Positions 1-8,340 of a stretch of 64,000 bases of DNA are shown in pieces (positions within the stretch are counted from its first letter, which is position 1; every line of letters begins with the position of its first letter). Origin of the DNA: Myxococcales bacterium. GTDB lineage: Bacteria; Myxococcota_A; UBA9160; UBA4427. Location of the stretch: contig JADFNE010000009.1 in NCBI GenBank assembly GCA_022563535.1, positions 31,149 to 95,148 of the forward strand. Direction: 5' to 3'. Both the position numbers and the translations under genes were made by a program. The notes under the pieces are model-generated. The model was not told where the DNA came from and made no database searches. It saw nothing but the letters and a program-made list of their open reading frames with translations.

Positions 1-1439
1 CCTTCGAAAAGAATATCGGAGTAGAGCTTGTGCAATCCGCCTTCGAAGTAGCCCTTGGCTGCAACGGCTTTGCGCGCAGCGCTGACCGCCTTTTTCCTGT
101 GCTGATGAAAACGTTCGAGCTTGGCCAGCATCTCGTAGGCTCCAAAAATTTCCATCTCTTGCAGCAGTGATTCGAGAGTTTTGACCGCCTCGAAAGTCTT
201 GGCCTGCAACCCGAGCTTTCTTGCAAGTTCGAGTTTGGTCCAGGGACTGTCGGGAAAGTCTCGCTGAAGCCGCAAAAGCGTACGCTCGGCGTAGGAAGTC
301 CTGTAACCCGTGGTTTCATAGTTGCAAAGGCCCGCCAGCATTCGCGGCGGATCGATGCCGAGATCAATTTGTTTGTTGAAGTACGCGGCGGCGGCCGTGT
401 AACCCTGGGTCCTTCCGATGTGGTAGGCATACAGGATGTGTACTTCAGCGTCATCCGGGTAGAGCGCGATGAGATCTGCGTAGACCGCATCTGCGGAGCC
501 GCCGGAGGACTGCCGCGCCCCGGCCAGTTTTTGCCACTCCCGCATGTCGCGGGGAGTGATCTCCAACAGAGCGGTGATCGCGTCCGCGTAGGCGCCGGTG
601 TTTTGCTGCATACGGGCGACCTTGGCCAGATGTCTTGCCGCAGCCATTTTCGGCGCATCATCTTCCGCTTCGCGCGCGCTCTCGAGGGAGATTCGTGCCG
701 AGGCGAGGGCCTTTGCTCGGTTGTGCGAACCAGTCGACTGAATGCGTGCCTGTTCGGAGCGCGCTTTCCATTCGGGTTGGCCACCTGCGGCGATGTACGC
801 TTCGAATGCATCGACCGCCCTGCTCCGCAGGGATTCGTCGATGGGTTTCCCTCCCTGGGTGCTCTGTTGCAGCATCGCATAGTAAACGAATCCGAGATGC
901 CAGTGTGCGTTGGGGTCACTGGGGTCGAGGTCGATTGCAAGTAAAGCGATACGCAATGCTTCGTTGATACGTTTGAACGAAAATTCGCTCTTGGACAGGG
1001 CAAGCTGTGCATTGGCGTGCTTCGGATCGCGCGCGACCACCGATAATATCAATCTGCGAGCTTGCGAAGGATCGACTTCTCGCAGCACGTTGGCGAGACG
1101 AAGGGCGACCGAATTCATCTCTGGCTTGAGGGTGAGCACTTCCTGCAGGTAGAACCGGAGGTCGTGTGGATTTTCTCGATTCTCGGCTGCGTCCGCGAGT
1201 TCGATCAGTGCTGCCAGATTATTGGGGTTACTGCTGAACGCAGCACGGAACTCGATATTTGCTGCCGCATCATTGCCCTCAGCAGCATATTCACGTCCGC
1301 GCTCGAGGTGGTAGTCGGCTCTTTCCTCGGGCGAAGAACAACCGGTGTTGAGCGAGACGAGCGAAAGAAGAACGAATCCCGCAAGCGGGCGAAAAAGCTC
1401 GCGGATAACCGGAATTGCCCGGCGAAGAATCGACGACAC
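1..1439 (-). CDS. Secreted TPR-repeat lipoprotein, 3' end outside window
   Basis: The reading frame is open from about 1454 to the left edge, so the C-terminus is missing. I chose GTG at 1439 because GGGAG lies 8 nt upstream; TTG at 1454 is the alternative. The N-terminus has an arginine-rich n-region, a hydrophobic core and a lipobox-like LNTGC (Cys34), so an acylated, exported protein is expected. The rest is helical TPR-type sequence with recurring A/L/Y spacing and acidic-proline turns (for example DLDPSDPNAHWHLG). It starts 17 nt after the stop of the upstream TPR lipoprotein, so the two probably form one transcript. TPR lipoproteins of this kind accompany PEP-CTERM/exosortase loci, and a PEP-CTERM protein lies 3 kb away. 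A specific partner cannot be named. Confidence 0.75.
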   Translation of the reverse strand, partial: MSSILRRAIPVIRELFRPLAGFVLLSLVSLNTGCSSPEERADYHLERGREYAAEGNDAAANIEFRAAFSSNPNNLAALIELADAAENRENPHDLRFYLQEVLTLKPEMNSVALRLANVLREVDPSQARRLILSVVARDPKHANAQLALSKSEFSFKRINEALRIALLAIDLDPSDPNAHWHLGFVYYAMLQQSTQGGKPIDESLRSRAVDAFEAYIAAGGQPEWKARSEQARIQSTGSHNRAKALASARISLESAREAEDDAPKMAAARHLAKVARMQQNTGAYADAITALLEITPRDMREWQKLAGARQSSGGSADAVYADLIALYPDDAEVHILYAYHIGRTQGYTAAAAYFNKQIDLGIDPPRMLAGLCNYETTGYRTSYAERTLLRLQRDFPDSPWTKLELARKLGLQAKTFEAVKTLESLLQEMEIFGAYEMLAKLERFHQHRKKAVSAARKAVAAKGYFEGGLHKLYSDILFE

Positions 1440-1456
1440 CCAAGTCGCTCCCAATG

Positions 1457-3898
1457 CTAAGAAGAGTCACCGAGCCGCGCCAGCTCGGCTTTGGCGTCAA
1501 TGAGTTCGGGAAATGTGCTGCCCTCGATCGCCTGTTCGAGCGCTGCTCGCGCTTGTTGGTTCGAGCCGGCCTTTGCCAATGCCACACCGAGCCGGAAGCG
1601 AATCGACGGGGAGTCGGGTCGCAGCTCTAGCGCCTTGTTGAAGGATTCGATCGCCTTTGCATGGGACCCCCGCTTGAGCTGAACCCATCCGAGAGTGTCG
1701 AGAGTGTCCGCGTCGGGCTGCATGGAAGATGCCCGGGTGGCGAGGGTGAGTGCCAGATCGAGTTCGGAGTCGGTCTCGGCCAGATGCCATGCGAGATCGT
1801 TGGTTGCGGGAACGTGTCCCGGCTGTCTTTTGGCGATCTTGCGCAAGCGTGCGACGTAGTCCTCGGTTTTGCCCTGGCTTCGCACGAGCATCGCCGCCGA
1901 GTAGGCGTAGTCGGGGTCGCCGCGACCGATTGCGGCCGCCCGGTCGAAGTAGGTGAGTGCAGTATCCAGATCTCCTGTGCGTGCGGTGAGATTGCCCTTC
2001 GCTTCGAGGGCCGAGGCAAGTTCCGGATCCTGCGCGATCGCAGCGTCGATCAATGCGCTCGCTTCGTGGATTCGACCCTCGAGGGCCAGCGTTCGTCCCT
2101 TCGTTTCCATGGCAATTGCGCTCTCGGGATTGCGCTCGTAGAGGGCGCTCGCAGCGGCTACCGCATCGCCCTTGCGGTCCGCGGCAAACAGCAACTTGAT
2201 GTAGGTCTGCAGGGCCACCAGATTTGCGCTGTCTGCGAGGTCGAGATCGCTCTTTTCGATCACGTCGATCGCCTGGGCAAGACCTTCGTGCTCGCTCACC
2301 AGGGTGGCACGCTCGGCGATCGCGTCTCCGGCGAATATGGTCTGTTGGAGTGCGTCCAGAACTCGATAGGCCGACTCGAGATCGCCAAGTTTGTCGGCCG
2401 AGCGCGCGTCGATGATGTGCGCATCGGGCTTGTCGAGTGGACGATTCTGAACGTGCCGCGCCGCGAACTGTCGGGCGATTTTGAATTTCCCCATCGTGAA
2501 GTAGATTCGCGCGAGTTGGAGTGAAGCATCAGTTTCTGTTTCTGATGCACGCACCGATTCGCGAAATTCGACAGTCGCGCGATCGTGGTTCCCCGAGCGC
2601 TGGGCCGCGACCCCTGCGAGGTAGCGCGCTCGCGCGTTGTTGGGCCACAGACGGAGCGCTTCGTCGAGTTTCTGGAGGGCTTCGGCGGGCTTGTCTCGCG
2701 CCAACAGGATGGCGCCAGTCAGAAGATGCCGGTAGCTGGGCTCCTTGAGGCTCTTTGCGACTTCTTCGGCGCTGTCGAGATCCCCTTCTTCAATGAACAG
2801 ATCGCCCACCGTGAAGCGAAGCACGTCGGGCTCGCGCTTGGTCCTCGAGAGTGCCGTTTGGAGTGCCTTGCGGGCTTCTTCGGGTTTGTTGTTCTGTCGG
2901 TACAGGTTCGAGAGCTTTTGGTAGGCCCGCGCGGTATCGAACAGCTTCGCGCTGTTTTCCATCAGTGCTTCGGCCTCTTCGACGGCTCCGTTGTCGGCGA
3001 GCATGTCTGCCAAGGTCGAGCGCAGGTCGAAGTTTTCCGGGTTGTTGTCCACCGCACCGCGCCAGATCTCGATCGCTTTGTCGGCCTGGTCGGTAATGAT
3101 ATAGAAGCTCGACGCCCACGATCGAACCATGGGATGCGCGGGATACTTTTCGAGACAAACTTCGTGGGTCTGCTGCGATTTGTCGTTATCGCCCTGATCT
3201 GCATAAAAGCGCGCGAGGATGCCGCAGGCGCGTGCGGCCTTGTCGACACTGGTTCCCTCTTCGGTGATCTTGATCAACTCGAGTTGGCTCGCTTCCGCTT
3301 CGTCAAAGCGCTTGAGATCGACCAGGGATGACATCTTGATCGCATACCCGTGGGCGTCCCCGGGCTTGAGCGTCAAAATGTGCTCTGCGTCTTCCAGGGC
3401 TGCGTCTGGCCGGGCGGCGCCGAGCAGTGCCTGGGCGCGACCGTAGAGGGCGACGCGATTGTCGGGGTCCCTTTCGAGCACCCGGTTGATTGCGCGGATC
3501 GCCTCTTCGTGGGAATCCTGCGAAATCAGCGTGGCGGTGAGGAGCAGGCCCGCCTGGACTCCGTACTCTTCACTGTTGGTCGCTTTCATTAATGGCCACA
3601 GCGCAAGGCTGGCACGACCGGTTTGTACCAGGGCCACGCCCAGTCGGTAGTTGGCCTCGGGATGGTCGGGATCGGCGGTCAAGAGCACGCGCAATGGCTT
3701 GATCGACTCGTCGAAGCGCCCCCCGGCCTGAATCGCGCGAATCTCGGCAAGCCGGGTCTCGGGATCGTTGTAGCAGCCTCCCAGGAGCAGGCCGACGAGC
3801 GCGAAAAATGCGACGATTCCGAAGCTGAGCCGCGACCTGGGGGTGGCGCTCCTGATCGGGGATTGATCGCGGGTCTCGAAATTGGTCGTTTGTTGCAT
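1457..3898 (-). CDS. Large TPR-repeat lipoprotein, PrsT-like (PEP-CTERM system)
   Basis: This 813-residue protein starts at ATG 3898, with GGAGG 12 nt upstream. The frame stays open further upstream, but that stretch looks non-coding. A basic n-region and a hydrophobic stretch at about 26-39 end in lipobox LLGGC (Cys42), indicating an outer-membrane or periplasmic lipoprotein. From residue 50 to the end it is tandem TPR-like repeats with typical W-LG-Y-F-A-P consensus (for example YRLGVALVQTGRASLAL and DTLGWVQLKRGSHAKAIESF). Size, lipobox and repeats match the PEP-CTERM-system TPR lipoproteins called PrsT. In that family the protein is thought to act in envelope export or polysaccharide assembly. 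The PEP-CTERM gene 570 bp away on the other strand supports the link, which remains an inference because no exosortase gene is in the window. Confidence 0.8.
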   Translation of the reverse strand: MQQTTNFETRDQSPIRSATPRSRLSFGIVAFFALVGLLLGGCYNDPETRLAEIRAIQAGGRFDESIKPLRVLLTADPDHPEANYRLGVALVQTGRASLALWPLMKATNSEEYGVQAGLLLTATLISQDSHEEAIRAINRVLERDPDNRVALYGRAQALLGAARPDAALEDAEHILTLKPGDAHGYAIKMSSLVDLKRFDEAEASQLELIKITEEGTSVDKAARACGILARFYADQGDNDKSQQTHEVCLEKYPAHPMVRSWASSFYIITDQADKAIEIWRGAVDNNPENFDLRSTLADMLADNGAVEEAEALMENSAKLFDTARAYQKLSNLYRQNNKPEEARKALQTALSRTKREPDVLRFTVGDLFIEEGDLDSAEEVAKSLKEPSYRHLLTGAILLARDKPAEALQKLDEALRLWPNNARARYLAGVAAQRSGNHDRATVEFRESVRASETETDASLQLARIYFTMGKFKIARQFAARHVQNRPLDKPDAHIIDARSADKLGDLESAYRVLDALQQTIFAGDAIAERATLVSEHEGLAQAIDVIEKSDLDLADSANLVALQTYIKLLFAADRKGDAVAAASALYERNPESAIAMETKGRTLALEGRIHEASALIDAAIAQDPELASALEAKGNLTARTGDLDTALTYFDRAAAIGRGDPDYAYSAAMLVRSQGKTEDYVARLRKIAKRQPGHVPATNDLAWHLAETDSELDLALTLATRASSMQPDADTLDTLGWVQLKRGSHAKAIESFNKALELRPDSPSIRFRLGVALAKAGSNQQARAALEQAIEGSTFPELIDAKAELARLGDSS

Positions 3899-4282
3899 GG
3901 CTGGCCGAAGCCTCCGTGAATCAAAATGGCGACCGAGAGTACGCCAATTTTGAGAGTTTCCAATCGCTTGGTCGAACACCCGCTGGGCGTAGCCCAAGAC
4001 TGGCTCTCGTTGCGGTGAGTGGTCGCAAAGTCGAGAAGGTGAAGTGTTTTCTCGGCCAAATTCTCCGATTCGCCCAGGGGATGGACAGCTGTCGGAAAGT
4101 TGCGAATTTCTTGTGTATCGTGATGTCTCTCCCGGTGGGCAAGGGCAGGAAAAGATTTTCCCAAGAAGTCCTAAAGTTTCTTCTCCCAGAGGGGGGTCTA
4201 GTTCTGTACCAGCCGTTCCTGGCATCGGTTAATATTAAACAAAAACCGCATGTTACGTAGAAACCCGGGCAGGAGTGAATGG
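3899..4282. promoter_or_regulatory. Divergent intergenic region with two dyads, possible enhancer sites
   Basis: This non-coding stretch separates the divergent TPR-lipoprotein and PEP-CTERM genes. It contains two perfect palindromes: GACAGCTGTC at 4084-4093 and GGAAAAGATTTTCC at 4148-4161. An AT-rich TTAATATTAA follows at about 4229-4238. They lie 45-200 bp upstream of a sigma-54-type promoter, the usual range for bacterial enhancer-binding protein sites. No protein-coding frame here has convincing initiation or codon use. Their function as activator sites is an inference from position. Confidence 0.35.
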
Positions 4283-4299
4283 TGGCATCCGAATTGCAT
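4283..4299 (+). promoter_or_regulatory. Sigma-54 (RpoN) type -24/-12 promoter
   Basis: The sequence TGGCATCCGAATTGCAT matches the sigma-54 consensus (TGGCAC, then TTGCA/T). Exactly 10 nt separate the invariant GG and GC. Transcription would begin near 4309, leaving a leader of about 158 nt before the PEP-CTERM gene. In other bacteria PEP-CTERM genes are known targets of RpoN with the PrsK/PrsR two-component system. Palindromes lie upstream at suitable enhancer distance. Confidence 0.65.
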
Positions 4300-4466
4300 C
4301 TTGGAGAGGTGGAAACCGAGTGAATCGCAGCCCCCGGAGAGCTTTGACTCCGGAATTTGCTTTCTTTCCGCATAGAAAATTGCGCCAAGTGGTAAGGACA
4401 GTGGAGCCTGCAGCACCGGTTGAAACGATTTTTAGAGACTCAGAGAACGAAAGAGAGGACGAACTC

Positions 4467-5366
4467 ATGCGCAATATGTTAGTAGCCGCATTGGCTTTCG
4501 GGATGGCGCTCGCCTTCTCGACCCCGGCGAGTGCGGGGCTTGCCACGCTGGATCCGGCCCAAAGTTTCTTGGATATCAAGCTTGGTTCCATTCCTCGGAT
4601 TCGCCTCAACGCGCAATCCGCGAGCGTTACAATCAGCGGCGGACCCGGGGCACACTCCATCGCCGAGTCTGCAAGTGTCTTCCAGACGGACACCTTCACA
4701 GTTCAATCGGCGGCCTTCACTGGTTTTCCAGATCTCACCGGACTCAAGATCAGCTTGCACGCGGGTATCGGTAATTTCGGTGAGAACGCCTCTTACGTCA
4801 ACCCATTCGGGCCCGGTCCGATTCAAGGTTTCGGTGGTTCTGAAGCCAACACGGGTTTCGCGACCCTCACCGCCGGTGGCTTCCAGTTCCTGATCTCTCT
4901 GGGCAACCTCGGCTCCGGCGGCATGACGACTCTGGCCGCAGTACTCCAGAACGTTCTCGTCGTCACCGGCGCACCGTTCAATACCGGCCCCGCAGTAATC
5001 ACCGGTCTTTCCTCGAACATCTTGCGAGTGCCGAGCCTGGGCAGCATCACGGGTGTGGCGTTCACCCTCAACCTGACCACGGTTCAGCTGCTCACCGCAA
5101 TCGAACTCACGACCGGCGCGGGAGCGAAACTGGAAAACAGCATGGTAACCCTCAGCAGTGGGTTCAATGGTCTGGTCTCCGAGGATTCGAGCGGTCAGAT
5201 CAAGATGGTTTCGCCCTTCCGCCTGAAGACTGGCGGCCTTGCGGGTAACATTGCGGGTTCCGTCACCAAGACGTTCACCTTCGTTCCGGAGCCGGGCACT
5301 ATGCTGCTGCTCATCAGCGGCGCTGCTGGCCTGGCGATCGTTGGCCGAAAGCGAATGCGCAAGTAA
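4467..5366 (+). CDS. PEP-CTERM sorting-domain surface/extracellular protein
   Basis: This 299-residue exported protein starts at ATG 4467, preceded by GAGAGGA. A signal peptide of about 23 residues ends in the signal-peptidase site PASAG. The C-terminus is a textbook PEP-CTERM signal: VPEPGT at about 273, a hydrophobic helix (LLLISGAAGLAIV), then the basic tail GRKRMRK. Such proteins are handled by a cognate exosortase and are tied to exopolysaccharide or biofilm matrix. The middle is rich in Gly, Ser, Thr and Asn with alternating beta-like hydrophobicity and matches no enzyme I recognise, so a structural role is likely. A sigma-54-type promoter lies upstream and a strong terminator downstream, so it is probably monocistronic. 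Confidence 0.9.
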   Translation: MRNMLVAALAFGMALAFSTPASAGLATLDPAQSFLDIKLGSIPRIRLNAQSASVTISGGPGAHSIAESASVFQTDTFTVQSAAFTGFPDLTGLKISLHAGIGNFGENASYVNPFGPGPIQGFGGSEANTGFATLTAGGFQFLISLGNLGSGGMTTLAAVLQNVLVVTGAPFNTGPAVITGLSSNILRVPSLGSITGVAFTLNLTTVQLLTAIELTTGAGAKLENSMVTLSSGFNGLVSEDSSGQIKMVSPFRLKTGGLAGNIAGSVTKTFTFVPEPGTMLLLISGAAGLAIVGRKRMRK

Positions 5367-5404
5367 GCATGCGCCTCGGCGAGAGCCAATGAAGCTCTAG
5401 AAGA

Positions 5405-5440
5405 GGCGGCCATCCTTCGGGGTGGCCGCCTTTTTCTTTT
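5405..5440 (+). terminator. Rho-independent terminator of the PEP-CTERM gene
   Basis: An 8-bp perfect stem, GGCGGCCA at 5405-5412 with TGGCCGCC at 5423-5430, has a TTCGG-containing loop. It is followed directly by TTTTTCTTTT. It begins 39 nt after the stop codon. Confidence 0.9.
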
Positions 5441-5464
5441 TGATTTCGCGAAGTCATCTGCCGA

Positions 5465-5505
5465 TGGGTCTGAAAATCCGGGTTAGACTCCCGGACCCAC
5501 GACCA
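5465..5505 (+). other. tRNA 3'-end-like remnant ending in CCA
   Basis: The sequence has CCGGG, a 7-nt loop TTAGACT and CCCGG, as in a tRNA T-arm. ACCCACG and an encoded CCA at 5503-5505 follow. TGGGT at 5465-5469 can pair with ACCCA at 5495-5499. There is no matching 5' acceptor strand (CGTGGGT), D-arm or anticodon arm at the right distance upstream, and the T-loop departs from TTCGA. It therefore looks like a decayed tRNA 3' half, such as an old integration scar, rather than a functional tRNA. A chance hairpin is possible. Confidence 0.3.
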
Positions 5506-5540
5506 CTCGGGCTCGCGAGAACCTGCCTCGCTGGCCAGAC

Positions 5541-5576
5541 GAGCAAGCGCAACAAGCGCAACAAGCGCAAAGACGC
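5541..5576 (+). repeat. Short tandem repeat of CAAGCGCAA type
   Basis: Three near-identical copies of a 9-nt unit (AGCGCAACA) run just upstream of the sulfatase-like gene and decay into GCAAAGACGCAAAGAG. No reading frame or known regulatory motif fits. It may be slippage-derived leader DNA. Confidence 0.6.
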
Positions 5577-5603
5577 AAAGAGTAGAAGCGAGCCTCAAAA
5601 GCG

Positions 5604-7058
5604 ATGGCAAACCGCACGTTCTCCGATTCAGCCTGGATCTACTTCGCCGGGGCAGGCCTTCTCATCGTCGCCGCCATCGCGAGCCAGATCGAGGTGAATC
5701 TTCCCCGCGATCGTCCCGAAAGGCCGGTGGAAGCTCTGCTCGAACTCGGAGCGCGCGACGATCTCAACGTCCTCTTCATCGTGATCGACACGCTGCGGGC
5801 CGACCGCATGAACGCCTACGGCTACCACCGGCAGACAAGTCCGATCATGGCCGATCTGGCCGCAGGCGGGATCCGCTTCGCATCCGTTGAGAGTCAGTCG
5901 AGCTGGACCAAGGCTTCGATGGCTTCCATGTGGCAGGCAATGTACCCGCAATACACCGGCATTCAGCGCTACTTCCAGTCGATGACCGACGATGCCGAGA
6001 TGCCCACCGAAATCCTTCACGACGGCGGAATCATCACCGGTGGCATCTGGCGCAACGGATGGGTGGCAGCAAATTTTGGCTTCAATCAGGGGTTCGATCT
6101 CTACGTTCGTCCTCATCCGGTCCGTCGCGGAGACATGCAAAAGGGGAATCCTTCTGCCCGCAATTTGAACGGAAGCGACTATGACGCCACCGAGGCGGCC
6201 TTCGGATTTTTTGATGCGTACAAGCAGGACCGATGGTTCCTCTACGTCCACTATATGGACGTACACCAGTTTGCCTACGCCGATACCTCACCGATCTATG
6301 GAACCAGCGTCAGTGACTTCTACGACTCGTCCATCCACTGGGTGGATCGCAACGTCGGCATGCTTGTCGACGCATTGCAGGATCACAACCTGGTCGACAA
6401 GACCTTGATCGTGATCATGTCCGACCACGGTGAGGCGTTCTGGGAGCACGGCCAGGAAGGACACGCGCGCACACTCTTCCGCGAGGTGCAGGGTGTTCCC
6501 CTGTTGATCATCCCGCCCTTCAAAATTCCGGGAGGGATCGTCGTCGAGCCGCAGGTTGCGAACGTCGATATCTGGCCCACGATCCTCGATCTGCTGGACC
6601 TTCCGCCCCTGGGGCGCGCGGACGGAAAATCGCTGCTGCCGTTGATGTTGGCGGCGGGGAGCAGCGATCCTCCTGGCCCAGACGCCCAGGCTCTCGCGAA
6701 TCGCACCCTCTACGCTCAACTCGATCTCTCCTGGGGCAAGGTGGGAGTCGATTCAGACCCGCTCGTTTCCATGATCAAGGGCGACTACCGCGCCATCTTG
6801 CGCAACAAGATCGACGGCCAGGAATGGCTCTACGATCACTCCGTCGACCCGTTGGAAAGAAACAATCTCGCCCAGGAGAAGCCGGATCTCTTCTCCGAAC
6901 TCAAGGCCGAGATTCAGGCATTTCTCGCTCGGACTCCCGACGACCCGGTTGAAACCGAGGACGTCGAGTTGTCGGAAATGCGCCTGCATCAGTTGCGGGC
7001 GCTCGGCTACATGATCGAGCCGCGAACCAAAAAAAATGCGCCGGGTGGGGATGATTGA
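5604..7058 (+). CDS. Membrane-anchored sulfatase-fold (alkaline phosphatase superfamily) hydrolase
   Basis: This 484-residue protein has one N-terminal hydrophobic segment (about 12-27), so it is probably anchored and faces outward. A sulfatase domain follows. Metal-site motifs are visible: VIDTLRADRMNAYGY near 60-75 and MSDHGEAFWEHGQEGH near 272-287. At the nucleophile position (about 98-108) it has SSWTKASMASM rather than the C/S-x-P-x-R of formylglycine sulfatases. The nucleophile is then probably the Thr or a Ser, and the substrate may be a phosphate ester or phosphodiester. The C-terminal region (LYDHSVDPLERNNLA) is typical of the family. The start ATG has no clear Shine-Dalgarno. The substrate is unknown. 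Confidence 0.8.
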   Translation: MANRTFSDSAWIYFAGAGLLIVAAIASQIEVNLPRDRPERPVEALLELGARDDLNVLFIVIDTLRADRMNAYGYHRQTSPIMADLAAGGIRFASVESQSSWTKASMASMWQAMYPQYTGIQRYFQSMTDDAEMPTEILHDGGIITGGIWRNGWVAANFGFNQGFDLYVRPHPVRRGDMQKGNPSARNLNGSDYDATEAAFGFFDAYKQDRWFLYVHYMDVHQFAYADTSPIYGTSVSDFYDSSIHWVDRNVGMLVDALQDHNLVDKTLIVIMSDHGEAFWEHGQEGHARTLFREVQGVPLLIIPPFKIPGGIVVEPQVANVDIWPTILDLLDLPPLGRADGKSLLPLMLAAGSSDPPGPDAQALANRTLYAQLDLSWGKVGVDSDPLVSMIKGDYRAILRNKIDGQEWLYDHSVDPLERNNLAQEKPDLFSELKAEIQAFLARTPDDPVETEDVELSEMRLHQLRALGYMIEPRTKKNAPGGDD

Positions 7059-7065
7059 GGAGGCC

Positions 7066-7120
7066 AGCAGCCCGTTGAAGGGCCGTGCCTGGCGACCGCA
7101 GGGTTTTTCAACGGGCTGCT
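7066..7120. repeat. Perfect 14-bp inverted repeat between convergent genes
   Basis: The arms AGCAGCCCGTTGAA (7066-7079) and TTCAACGGGCTGCT (7107-7120) are perfect complements around a 27-nt GC-rich centre. The right arm overlaps the ddl stop codon at 7119-7121. TTTTT next to the right arm lets it serve as a terminator on one strand. A sequence resembling its start, TAGCAGCCC, recurs at 10255-10263, also at a convergent junction, which suggests a dispersed palindromic (REP-like) element. Confidence 0.7.
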
Positions 7121-8264
7121 AGCCCTCGTAGTGGGTTATCAGCGCAGCGTCCTGCTCGTGGCGTTCGAGGGCGAGTTCGATCAGGCGATCGAGCAGATCC
7201 GTGTAGCTGAGCCCGGTGGCTTCCCAAAGCCGGGGGTACATTGAGATCTGGGTGAAGCCCGGCAGGCTGTTGAGTTCGTTGATGAAGATTGTGCCGTCGT
7301 CGCGGCGCATCAGGAAATCGACCCTCGCCAGGCCCGCCGCGTCGAGTGTCTTGTAGGCGCGCACCGCAAGTTCGCGGATTGCGTCGCTCTCGGTCTGGGT
7401 CAAATCCGCTGGAATGATCAGCTCGGTAGCGTCGTCGACGTATTTGGCTTCATAGTCGTAGAACCCACCCTTGGGTCGGATTTCGCCGGCCAGAGAAGCC
7501 TGGGGTGTGTCGTTGCCCATCACCGCGACCTCGAGCTCGCGCGCGTCCACCGCCTGTTCGAGCAATACTTTGGTGTCGTAGCGGCGAGCATCTTCGATGG
7601 CCGCAACCAGGGTGTTGATGTCCTCCGCTCGTCGGATGCCGACAGACGAACCCGAATTGGCTGGCTTGACGAAGAGTGGCGCACCCAGCTGCTCGAGGCC
7701 GATCCGCGCGGTTTCGGAGATCTGTTCGGGCAGCAGATCGTTACCCTTGAAGGTGATCCATGGCACGACGGGCAGGCCGTCGGCTTGCAACAGGCGCTTG
7801 GCGACGTCTTTGTCCATCTGTATGGCGGAACTCAATACCCCGGAACCCACATAGGCTACGCCGGCCAGCTGCAACAAGCCCTGGAGCGTACCGTCCTCGC
7901 CACCTCGCCCGTGGATGATCGGAATGACCACGTCGAGGTCGGCGCCGAGTAGTGATTCGCTGCCGTCCGCGGAAATTAGCGTTGCGCCCTCGGGCGTGGC
8001 GGGGAGCATCACTTCCCGGGTATCGCTGTCAGGCAGTGCCCGTGCTCCTTCTGCGAGCAGCGCTCCGGGCAGGGTTCCGGCGGGCGCCGCGTGCCAGCGT
8101 CCTGCCGGGTCGACGCCAATCAGGGTGATGTCGTATCGCTTGGTGTCGAGGGCTGCGAGAATCGATGTCGCCGAACGGATGGAGACCTGGTGTTCGACGG
8201 ACCTCCCCCCAAAAAGCAATCCCACCCGCAACTTGCTCATCTCGACCCCCTGGTTGGCCGTCAT
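7119..8264 (-). CDS. ddl: D-alanine--D-alanine ligase
   Basis: This cytoplasmic ATP-grasp enzyme joins two D-alanines for the peptidoglycan stem peptide. The start at ATG 8264 has GGAG five bases upstream. An internal ATG at 8240, with AGGGGG before it, gives the shorter MSKLRVG start and is a real alternative. The sequence shows LLFGGRSVEHQVS at the N-terminus, then IPIIHGRGGEDGTLQG, VKPANSGSSVGI (ATP-grasp loop) and INELNSLPGFTQISMYPRLW at the C-terminus. The last carries the metal-binding Glu and Asn. The length of 381 (or 373) residues fits the longer DdlA-type ligases. It is divergent from larE, with only 76 bp between the starts. Confidence 0.93.
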   Translation of the reverse strand: MTANQGVEMSKLRVGLLFGGRSVEHQVSIRSATSILAALDTKRYDITLIGVDPAGRWHAAPAGTLPGALLAEGARALPDSDTREVMLPATPEGATLISADGSESLLGADLDVVIPIIHGRGGEDGTLQGLLQLAGVAYVGSGVLSSAIQMDKDVAKRLLQADGLPVVPWITFKGNDLLPEQISETARIGLEQLGAPLFVKPANSGSSVGIRRAEDINTLVAAIEDARRYDTKVLLEQAVDARELEVAVMGNDTPQASLAGEIRPKGGFYDYEAKYVDDATELIIPADLTQTESDAIRELAVRAYKTLDAAGLARVDFLMRRDDGTIFINELNSLPGFTQISMYPRLWEATGLSYTDLLDRLIELALERHEQDAALITHYEG

Positions 8265-8340
8265 GATATCTCCAATTTTCGCGAGTTGCCTGATTTCGGG
8301 CTTGCTTGACCCCATACGGAAAGCCTCGTACCTTGGCCCG

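Noticed and set aside
4467..5366. The frame beginning at 4275 as a longer PEP-CTERM protein
   Set aside because: The sequence before 4467 has no coding character, and the signal peptide and ribosome site start at 4467.
5423..5610. A 98-residue minus-strand frame over the tRNA-like remnant
   Set aside because: It is a translation of the terminator and T-arm-like sequence, with no family resemblance.
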